NCBI GenBank assembly: GCA_036271315.1
Contig: DATBAV010000017.1
Location: 43,495 to 107,494, forward strand
Direction: 5' to 3'
Source of the DNA: VRUE01 sp036271315
Lineage (GTDB): Bacteria > Actinomycetota > Thermoleophilia > Solirubrobacterales > 70-9
DNA: 64,000 nt
Shown: piece after piece, positions 27,106 through 33,663 of the stretch
Position numbering within the stretch: position 1 is the stretch's first letter
How the letters are laid out: every line of letters begins with the position of its first letter
Made by a program: the position numbers and the translations under genes
Notes under the pieces: generated by a model
Databases searched by the model: none
The model's input: the letters and a program-made list of their open reading frames with translations, nothing else
What the model was told of the DNA's origin: nothing

Positions 27106-28613
27106 TGGGCCGACTTCCAGAGAGAGACACGAGGGCGGGGGCGACCGACAGCCGCTTCAAATGGCGGCCGAGCAACGCCATGATCGCGGTGATCTTCATC
27201 CTCATCTTCACCGTCGGTCCCTACCTGGCCTTCACCGGTCACGTGCCCTTCACCAGCTACGGCTATGAGCTCAAGGCGACCTTCAGCAACGGGGCCAACA
27301 TCGCCACCAACTCGCCGGTGCGGATCGCCGGCGTCGACGTCGGCCGGGTGATCTCGACCGAACGCGACGGCGACGCCACCACCGTCACCTTCACCGTCGA
27401 AGGCAAAGGGCAGCCGGTTCACGACGACGCCTTCGCCGCGATCCGTCCCCGCATCTTCCTCGAGGGCAACTTCTTCATCGACCTCTCACCGGGCAGCCCG
27501 AGCGCGCCGGAACTGGGCAGCGGCGACACGATCCCGGTCAGCCGCACCTCCACCTGGGTCCAGATCGACGAAGTCCTCACCGCTCTGCAGTCGCCGGTGC
27601 GCGCCGACCTCGGCCACCTGCTCGAGAGCTACGGCACGGCGCTGACCAGCAAGCCGACCGCGGCCGAAGACGCGACCCAGGAACCCGAGGTGCGGGGCAA
27701 GACCGCTGGCGAAGCGCTCAACGGCGCCTTCCACTACGGCGGCGACGCCGGCCGCTACAGCGCCCAGGTCACCAACGCCCTGCTCGGCACCCAGCCGCAC
27801 GACCTTTCCCGGCTCATCGCCGGCACCGGCCGCACCTTCACCGCCCTGGCCAAGAACGAGGACGACCTCAAGGGCCTGATCGTCAACTTCGACGTCTTCA
27901 CCGGCGCCCTAGCTGCGCAGTCGGCCAACCTCTCGACCACGATCAATCGCCTGGCCCCGACCCTGACCAACTTCCACAGCTCGCTGGTCAGCCTCAACAA
28001 GGCGCTGCCACCGCTGCGCGCCTGGGCGATCGAGATGACCCCGGCCGTCGCCGAGCTGCCGGCCGTAATCAAGGCCGGCAAACCGTGGCTGGCGCAGGCG
28101 CGGCCGCTCCTCTCCGGCAAGGAGGCGGGCGGCACGGCGAAACTGCTGCGCGAAGCTACGCCCGGGCTCGCCGGCGCGGCCCAGGCTGGCAAGGCCATCG
28201 CCCTGCCTCAGCTCAACCGGATCAGTCTCTGCACCAGCAAGGTATTCGTCCCCACCGGCAACCAGGTGATCAACGACCAGTTCAGCACCGGGCAGCCCAA
28301 CTACCGCGAATTCCTCTACACCCTCACTGACTTTGCCGGATGGGGACAGAACTTCGACGGCAACGGGCCCTTCCTGCGGGTGCAGCCCGGCGGCGGCAAC
28401 CTGCTGGTCGAACAGAAGAACCCCACGGGGAACCTGTCCACCGACAAGCAGGATTTCGCCCACACCGCAGCGGCGCCGGGCGGCACCCAGCCACAGCTCG
28501 GCGGCCGTGGCCCGTTGAAGCCCGAAGTGCGCTGCGACAGCAACCCCGTCCCCGACCTCAACGCCGGCCTTGGCCAGGTCGGCGCGCCCAGCCCGTCGGT
28601 GGTCAGCCCATGA
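27105..28613 (+). CDS. MCE/MlaD-family lipid transport protein 4 of 6
   Basis: The product is 502 residues. A cytoplasmic stretch of about 24 residues is followed by a membrane helix (about 26-45). The MCE domain (about 52-135) contains SPVRIAGVDVGRVIST and FLEGNFFIDLSPG. The helical region extends to about 390. The C-terminal 110 residues are Gly/Pro-rich with one or two cysteines. Context and domain order support membership of the same hexameric assembly; substrate specificity is unknown. Confidence 0.88.
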   Translation: MGRLPERDTRAGATDSRFKWRPSNAMIAVIFILIFTVGPYLAFTGHVPFTSYGYELKATFSNGANIATNSPVRIAGVDVGRVISTERDGDATTVTFTVEGKGQPVHDDAFAAIRPRIFLEGNFFIDLSPGSPSAPELGSGDTIPVSRTSTWVQIDEVLTALQSPVRADLGHLLESYGTALTSKPTAAEDATQEPEVRGKTAGEALNGAFHYGGDAGRYSAQVTNALLGTQPHDLSRLIAGTGRTFTALAKNEDDLKGLIVNFDVFTGALAAQSANLSTTINRLAPTLTNFHSSLVSLNKALPPLRAWAIEMTPAVAELPAVIKAGKPWLAQARPLLSGKEAGGTAKLLREATPGLAGAAQAGKAIALPQLNRISLCTSKVFVPTGNQVINDQFSTGQPNYREFLYTLTDFAGWGQNFDGNGPFLRVQPGGGNLLVEQKNPTGNLSTDKQDFAHTAAAPGGTQPQLGGRGPLKPEVRCDSNPVPDLNAGLGQVGAPSPSVVSP

Positions 28614-30004
28614 GCCGCTGGACGAGCTTCCGCGCTTCGCTCTCCCGCCAATCGCGCGGGCGCAGCAAGGACACGATCGCGATCATCCTGCTCGCCGCGG
28701 CGGGGGTCGTGATGACGCTCTGGATCTTCACCCAGCAGAAGGCCTCGCTGCCCAACTGGGTGCCGATCGTCGGCGAAGAATTCGACCACATCACCGCTGA
28801 CTTCACAACGGCGCAGGCGGTCACCCCCGGTCAGGGCCAGGCGGTCGACGTCGCCGGAATCCAGATCGGCAAGGTCACCTCGGTCGACCTCGAAGACGGC
28901 CACGCCGTCGTCGGCATGGACATCGAGCCGAAATACATGGAACTGATCCATCCCAACGCCAGCCTGCTACTGCGGCCGAAGACCAACCTCAACGACATGG
29001 TCGTCGAGGTCGAACCCGGCAGCGGCAAGGGGCACGTCGAAGACGGCCACAACTTCCCGCTCTCGCAGACCGAACCCAACGTCAACCTCGACGCCTTCCT
29101 CGGCACCCTCGACGCCGACACCCGCCAGTACATCCAGCTGCTTGTCGCCGGCGGCGCCCAGGGAATCGGCGGCCGCGGCCACCAGTTCGGCAACGCCCTG
29201 CGCCGGCTGCAGCCCTTCTCCCACTACATCGCCAGCCTCAACAAAGCGGTGGCGAGCCGGCGCGAGGCGCTCGCCAACGTGATCCACGACTTCGGCCTGC
29301 TGACCACCGAACTGGGCCGCCACGATGCCGCGATCGAACGCTGGGTCACCTCCTCCAAGGGCGCGCTCGGCAACTTCGCCAACCAGCAGAGCTCGATCCA
29401 GGAAATCCTCACCGAATTCCCCTCCACCCTGACCGCGGCCGAATCGGCCTTCGCCAGTGCAAACGCCTTCTCCAAAGCCGCCCGCCCGGCCCTGCTCGGC
29501 TTGATCCCCCAAGCGCAGGCGCTGAAGCCGGCGCTGAAGGCCAACCAGCGGCTCTTCGAACAGACGGTCGAACCGATCCGCACCCAGATCCGCCCCTTCA
29601 CGCGTGAAGTCAGGCCCGTGTTGACCCACGCCAACCAGGGCTCCGCCGCGCTCAACAAGTCCGTGCGCGGCTTCGGCAACTCGCTGGGCGCCTTCAACAG
29701 CTTTCTCAACGAGCTCGCCTACAAGCCCAAAGGTGCAAAGCAGAGCTATCTCTTTTACTTGCCGTGGTTCAATCACGACGCCAACGCGACCTTCAACCTC
29801 AGTGATCCCGCCGGCATCATCAGCCGCGGCTTGATCCTGATCTCCTGCAACGGCACCGAGCTGGCTGCCGGGGCCGAAGCGGCTGAGCCCTATTTCAAGG
29901 CCACTTTGCGCGGCGCCAATGTTCCACGCAAAGGCGAACTGCCTCCGATCCCGACCTCGAAAGAAACCCCTCAATTCACCGGCTGCGGTCCGGAAACCGA
30001 ATGA
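28610..30004 (+). CDS. MCE/MlaD-family lipid transport protein 5 of 6
   Basis: The product is 464 residues, the shortest of the set, from ATG 28610 (ATGA overlap with gene 4). The membrane helix is at about 23-41. The MCE domain (about 58-145) contains GQAVDVAGIQIGKVTSV and LRPKTNLNDMVVEVEPG. Helical region follows at about 160-380. The segment SYLFYLPWFNHDANATFNLSD near the C terminus is unlike the others and aromatic-rich; its ends lie at about 382-402. It overlaps gene 6 by ATGA. Confidence 0.88.
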   Translation: MSRWTSFRASLSRQSRGRSKDTIAIILLAAAGVVMTLWIFTQQKASLPNWVPIVGEEFDHITADFTTAQAVTPGQGQAVDVAGIQIGKVTSVDLEDGHAVVGMDIEPKYMELIHPNASLLLRPKTNLNDMVVEVEPGSGKGHVEDGHNFPLSQTEPNVNLDAFLGTLDADTRQYIQLLVAGGAQGIGGRGHQFGNALRRLQPFSHYIASLNKAVASRREALANVIHDFGLLTTELGRHDAAIERWVTSSKGALGNFANQQSSIQEILTEFPSTLTAAESAFASANAFSKAARPALLGLIPQAQALKPALKANQRLFEQTVEPIRTQIRPFTREVRPVLTHANQGSAALNKSVRGFGNSLGAFNSFLNELAYKPKGAKQSYLFYLPWFNHDANATFNLSDPAGIISRGLILISCNGTELAAGAEAAEPYFKATLRGANVPRKGELPPIPTSKETPQFTGCGPETE

Positions 30005-31575
30005 GCAAGCGCGCGCCCAGCACAACCCAGCTCCTGGTGATCGCCGGCTTCGCGCTCTCCTGCTTCGGCATCCTGCTCTTCCTCTGGATCACCTTCGGTG
30101 GCCCAACCCCGTTCAAGGCGCGCCCGTATGAGATCAACGTTCCCTTCAAGGAGGCGACCCAGCTGGCCCAGCAGTCCGACGTGCGCATCTCCGGCGTCTC
30201 GGTCGGCAAGGTGCAGGACATCGCCCTCGCGCCCAACGGCAAAGAAGCGATGGCCAAGGTCGACATCGACGACAAGTACGGCCCGCTGCCGGCAAACACC
30301 CGCGCCATCCTGCGCACCAAGACGCTGCTCGGCGAGACCTACATCGAACTAACCCCCGGCAGCCGCAACGGCCCGAAGCTCGCCGACGGCGGCACCCTGC
30401 CGGCAGCCCAGGTCGCCGAATCGGTCCAGCTCGACGAGATCTTCCGCACCTTCAACCCCAAAACCCGCGCCGCCTTCCAGACCTGGCAGCAGGAAGCGGC
30501 GGTGGCGATCGAGGGCCAGGGCGCCAGCCTCTCCTATGCCTTCGGCGAGCTCGAACCGGCCTTCACCAGCTTCGACCACCTCTTCCGCGTCCTCGACAGC
30601 CAGCGCCTCGCGGTCAAGCAGCTCTTCCGCAACGGCTCCACCGCGCTGACCGCCCTGCGCGGCCGCCAGGGTGAGCTGGCCGGCCTGATCGAAAACTCCA
30701 ACGCGGTCTTCAGCACCACGGCCGCCCGCGACCGCGACATCGAAGCGCTCTTCCGCGCCTTCCCGACCTTCCAGGACGAGTCGAAACTGACCCTCAACCG
30801 GCTCAAGGGCTTCGCCATCAACGCCGACCCGGTGATGAAGCAACTGGTCCCGGTCGCCGAACAGCTCTCACCGACCCTGACCGCCTTCTCCAAGCTGGCG
30901 CCGCAGGCGAAGGGTTTCTTCGAAGGCCTCGAACCGGTGATCGACCGCGCCCCGACCGGCTTCCCCGCCGTCCGCAAGCTCTTCCGCGATCAGTTCCCGC
31001 CGCTGCTGCGCGCCGTCGATCCCTTCCTGCGCAACCTCAACCCGGTGATCACCGGCCTCGGCCTTTACAAGCATGAGCTAACGGCAACGATGGGCAACAT
31101 TGCTGCGGTCTCCAACGCCAAGCTGCCAGTCGAAAATGCCGCAGGCGAAAACACCCACTACGTGCGGGCGATGGGTCCGTTCAACCCGGAATCGTTGTCG
31201 ACGTACCCAAGCCGGACGACCACCGGTCGGACCAATGCCTACCCCCAGCCCCTCGCCGCCAAGAGCCTCGCGACAGGCCTACCCAGCTTCGATACCCGGG
31301 GATGCACCACAGGAGTGACCGCGACGATCAACGAAGCAGAAATCTTGAAAAACTCGGACTTCGCCGCACGCACAAATCAGAACAAGAAGACAACTGCGGA
31401 AAACGAAAAATTGTCAAAGACATTCTTCGAAATCCTCAAGAAGTACGCCTTCGGCGAACAGACCGACTCTGCCGCGACCGCCGCTCCCGGCTGCTTCCAG
31501 CAGGCGCCCTTCAACCCGATCGGCAAAGCCGGCGGGCCAACGACTTACCAGCACACGTTCGAACAGAGCGAATAG
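30001..31575 (+). CDS. MCE/MlaD-family lipid transport protein 6 of 6
   Basis: The product is 524 residues. The membrane helix is at about 11-30. The MCE domain (about 38-125) contains SDVRISGVSVGKVQDI and LGETYIELTPGS. A helical region follows (about 140-350), then a C-terminal segment of about 170 residues with two cysteines and lower GC. This is the last gene of the operon. No YrbE-type permease or Mce ATPase lies next to the cluster in this window, so energisation must come from genes elsewhere or from the upstream MMPL protein. Confidence 0.88.
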   Translation: MSKRAPSTTQLLVIAGFALSCFGILLFLWITFGGPTPFKARPYEINVPFKEATQLAQQSDVRISGVSVGKVQDIALAPNGKEAMAKVDIDDKYGPLPANTRAILRTKTLLGETYIELTPGSRNGPKLADGGTLPAAQVAESVQLDEIFRTFNPKTRAAFQTWQQEAAVAIEGQGASLSYAFGELEPAFTSFDHLFRVLDSQRLAVKQLFRNGSTALTALRGRQGELAGLIENSNAVFSTTAARDRDIEALFRAFPTFQDESKLTLNRLKGFAINADPVMKQLVPVAEQLSPTLTAFSKLAPQAKGFFEGLEPVIDRAPTGFPAVRKLFRDQFPPLLRAVDPFLRNLNPVITGLGLYKHELTATMGNIAAVSNAKLPVENAAGENTHYVRAMGPFNPESLSTYPSRTTTGRTNAYPQPLAAKSLATGLPSFDTRGCTTGVTATINEAEILKNSDFAARTNQNKKTTAENEKLSKTFFEILKKYAFGEQTDSAATAAPGCFQQAPFNPIGKAGGPTTYQHTFEQSE

Positions 31576-31602
31576 CGCCGACCTGTCGTTGGGCATTGGC
31601 TC

Positions 31603-31616
31603 AGAGCCTTGGCTCT
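31603..31616 (+). terminator. Weak hairpin after the Mce operon
   Basis: AGAGCC and GGCTCT form a short dyad 28 nt after the last Mce stop, followed by TGTG rather than a T-run. The remaining bases of the 283-nt gap (to 31858) are AT-richer than the surroundings and show no gene. Confidence 0.3.
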
Positions 31617-31729
31617 TGTGCGACCTATGAGTCGGGGCCGGAGATGCTTTCCGGCTTGGCGACCGCTGGTGTTTCCGACTGCAACAGCCAGTCAGCTATC
31701 GGGTGCGCTCATATGTCGGTCCAATACCT

Positions 31730-31758
31730 TTGATTAAAAATAAACACAGCGGTATGTT
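31730..31758 (+). promoter_or_regulatory. Candidate sigma-70-type promoter
   Basis: TTGATT (31730-31735) and TATGTT (31753-31758) are separated by 17 nt within an AT-rich stretch unusual for this window. It would give a leader of about 95 nt before the secreted small protein at 31859. Confidence 0.4.
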
Positions 31759-31858
31759 CGCGACTATTCATGTAATTAGCATGGATTAGATCCGGTGGTA
31801 TTCACTGGGGCAACGAATTTCCCGTGCCCTGCCACCGTAATCCAAAAGGAGGAGGCAT

Positions 31859-32206
31859 ATGCAGCTCAGGATGAAGAGAGGACCTTTGCTCTTGGCCTTG
31901 CTCGTGGCGCTGATCGCCACGATGGCTCTTGCGTCGGCGTCGGCGTCGGCAACGCCGTTCTGCGGTGGCCAGAAAGTCAATAATTCGAACAAGTGTTGGG
32001 GCGCTAGCCGTTGGATGGTGCAGGGCTTCGCTCAAGGAGCAAGCACTGGCGTATGCGTTGGCGCAGATGCCTACTCAGGTTCATGTGCGCCGGCTGGCCA
32101 GCAGGCCTTCGTCGGTGTGCCCGAAGGTCCACACGCCCCCTGGGTAATAGGAACCGCGTCGGCTTTCACTGAAGTCGTGGGCTATTACACGCAGACCTTC
32201 CCATAA
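31859..32206 (+). CDS. Secreted small Cys-containing protein of unknown function
   Basis: The protein has 115 residues. The start is fixed by a near-perfect AAGGAGGAGG a few bases upstream. A signal peptide with an Ala-Ser repeat (ALASASASA, encoded by GCGTCG units) ends near residue 32. The mature part is about 80 residues with four cysteines (FCGG, KCWG, GVCVG, GSCAP), which suggests two disulfides. Codon use and GC are lower than in neighbours. No family is recognised. It lies at the start of an accessory patch. Confidence 0.65.
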   Translation: MQLRMKRGPLLLALLVALIATMALASASASATPFCGGQKVNNSNKCWGASRWMVQGFAQGASTGVCVGADAYSGSCAPAGQQAFVGVPEGPHAPWVIGTASAFTEVVGYYTQTFP

Positions 32207-32239
32207 GGATCGCTCGGCGCCTCAGGAGACGATCAAGTC

Positions 32240-32851
32240 ATGGCAGGCATCAGGTCGGGCTGCTCACCCTGGCAGCTCGGCCTGCTGCTCGCGACTGTCT
32301 TCTCCGTGAGCGTGACGGCATGCGGCACTCAGCGGGCACAGAGCGGCCAAACGCCAACGCGAACCAGTAAGGCCTTGGGCGACGCCCTACTGCCGGCGGC
32401 ACTCGGTGGCCGCATATCCCCTCTGCTGCTCGCCAACTTCGCGCTGCTTAATGCTCCTCCCGATGGCATTCCTCTCGCCGCCAGACAAACGCTGGGGGGC
32501 TCGGTTCCTGGAATCAGATGGAACCTCGCACGGCGCATTCCGGTCTCTCTACCAGGCAAGTACTGGTTGGTGCCTGGCACCGACAATATCTGCGTCGTGG
32601 CAATGGCCTCTGGGTCGCCATCCGTTGGCGCCGTCTGCGCGAGTGTCACTCAAGCGCTTCATCACGGGGTCGCGAGTACCTCGCTAAACCCAGCTTCCGG
32701 CAAGCGCATCATGGTCGGCGTCGTTCCAAACGGAATCCACACCGTATTTGTGCAGAGCGGGGCCAAGACAAGCTCCGTGCGCGCGGTTCATGGGCGCTTC
32801 GTTCTGCGCGACTCAGTCGCTGCGCCCCCAGACGAACTGACGTTGCGTTAG
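32240..32851 (+). CDS. Predicted lipoprotein of unknown function
   Basis: The protein has 203 residues. The N-terminal hydrophobic segment (about 13-27) ends in SVTACGT, a plausible lipobox with lipidated Cys at about 28. The mature part contains one further cysteine pair (NICVVAM and GAVCASV) and a closing beta-rich segment. It lies 33 nt after the secreted small protein in the same direction, possibly co-transcribed. No homologue is recognised by eye. Confidence 0.6.
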   Translation: MAGIRSGCSPWQLGLLLATVFSVSVTACGTQRAQSGQTPTRTSKALGDALLPAALGGRISPLLLANFALLNAPPDGIPLAARQTLGGSVPGIRWNLARRIPVSLPGKYWLVPGTDNICVVAMASGSPSVGAVCASVTQALHHGVASTSLNPASGKRIMVGVVPNGIHTVFVQSGAKTSSVRAVHGRFVLRDSVAAPPDELTLR

Positions 32852-32869
32852 CGGCCGGGCTGCAAACTT

Positions 32870-32889
32870 GGCCCAGCGAGTTTTGGGCC
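32870..32889 (+). terminator. Terminator-like hairpin after the lipoprotein gene
   Basis: GGCCCA and TGGGCC pair around GCGAGTTT, 19 nt after the stop. No T-run follows, so termination is only suggested by position. Confidence 0.35.
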
Positions 32890-32944
32890 GGAGATTTGAG
32901 ACTCAGCGCGCCACCTGTGCACCTCTGCCGGGGATGCTTTAGGC

Positions 32945-33247
32945 ATGACCTCGAGCCTTAGGCAACGTAGTGTAAAACGCGCTACCGTTGATGACATCGC
33001 TTCGGCACCGCCACCACTTTCGCTTCGGCTCGGCCGCGAGGGGATGCGTGCCCTGGGAGAGTTGGCGCGCCTTCGGGGAATAGGCAAGGCCGAGGCGGCG
33101 CGGCAGGCAATCCTGGAGACGGCCCGGCGAGAGCGTGCACGGCGTGGGCTTGCCGCAGAGGCCAGGCGCCTGATGGCCGACTCTGAGTACGTCAATGAGG
33201 CGCGGGAAGTCAGCGAGCTGATGGAGGAACTACGTGGTCCGGGGTGA
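32945..33247 (+). CDS. Ribbon-helix-helix-like antitoxin
   Basis: The product is 100 residues. SLRLGREGMRALGELARLRGIGKAEAARQAI is an RHH/CopG-like pattern: a short strand, then two helices (given here by its ends, about 23-53). The C-terminal acidic helix (EYVNEAREVSELMEEL) would neutralise the toxin. It overlaps the MazF-like gene by 14 nt, the usual antitoxin-first order. The complex probably represses its own promoter. Confidence 0.75.
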   Translation: MTSSLRQRSVKRATVDDIASAPPPLSLRLGREGMRALGELARLRGIGKAEAARQAILETARRERARRGLAAEARRLMADSEYVNEAREVSELMEELRGPG

Positions 33248-33551
33248 TGTGCATGCAATCAAGCTCCCTCGGCGCCGGGGTCACGTCCAGCAAGGCCCTC
33301 GCTACGCGGTCGTCGTCCAAGCGGACGATCTGCTGGCGCTCTCGACGGTGGTCGTTTGTCCGACATCCAGCTCGACTCCGCCCGCCACCTTTCATCCCGA
33401 GATAGTGCTGGAAGGCCAACCGACCCGGGTGCTGTGCGAGATGGTGGGCGCGGTTGACGCCACCCGTCTGGGCGATCGCGTGGGGCATCTCTCTTTTGAC
33501 GAGCTGGGATCGGTGGACGAAGCGCTCGGCTTGGTTCTCAACCTGGGGTGA
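33234..33551 (+). CDS. MazF/PemK-family toxin (endoribonuclease)
   Basis: The product is 105 residues. The family pattern is clear: VRGDVHAIKLP at the N terminus (substrate loop), GPRYAVVVQAD, STVVVCPTSS, then TRVLCEMVGAVD and LGDRVGHLSFDEL. MazF-type toxins cleave mRNA at short motifs to halt growth. GTG 33234 follows GGAGG within the antitoxin gene, so translation is coupled. It sits directly upstream of dnaB. Confidence 0.85.
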   Translation: MVRGDVHAIKLPRRRGHVQQGPRYAVVVQADDLLALSTVVVCPTSSSTPPATFHPEIVLEGQPTRVLCEMVGAVDATRLGDRVGHLSFDELGSVDEALGLVLNLG

Positions 33552-33607
33552 TGCGGCCTCGTTTCGTCCGCAAAGGGCGGAATCTTGGCTCGCCGCAGGG
33601 CGGGAGC

Positions 33608-33636
33608 TTGACTACGTTGCCATGGTCGGCTCTACC
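33608..33636 (+). promoter_or_regulatory. Weak candidate promoter for dnaB
   Basis: TTGACT (33608-33613) is followed after 17 nt by TCTACC (33631-33636), 28 nt before the dnaB ATG. The -35 is good and the -10 is poor, so this is tentative. Confidence 0.25.
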
Positions 33637-33663
33637 GCCGGTCCACGTCGCACACTGAGATAG

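Noticed and set aside
22728..31575. Virulence locus reading of the mce cluster.
   Set aside because: MCE operons are common in free-living Actinobacteria as lipid or sterol transporters; nothing else here suggests a pathogen.
31603..31616. Strong terminator for the Mce operon.
   Set aside because: The dyad is short with almost no loop and lacks a T-run; kept only as a weak feature.
31931..31950. GCGTCG trinucleotide-type repeat as a possible CRISPR or VNTR.
   Set aside because: It is only about three units encoding Ala-Ser in a signal peptide.
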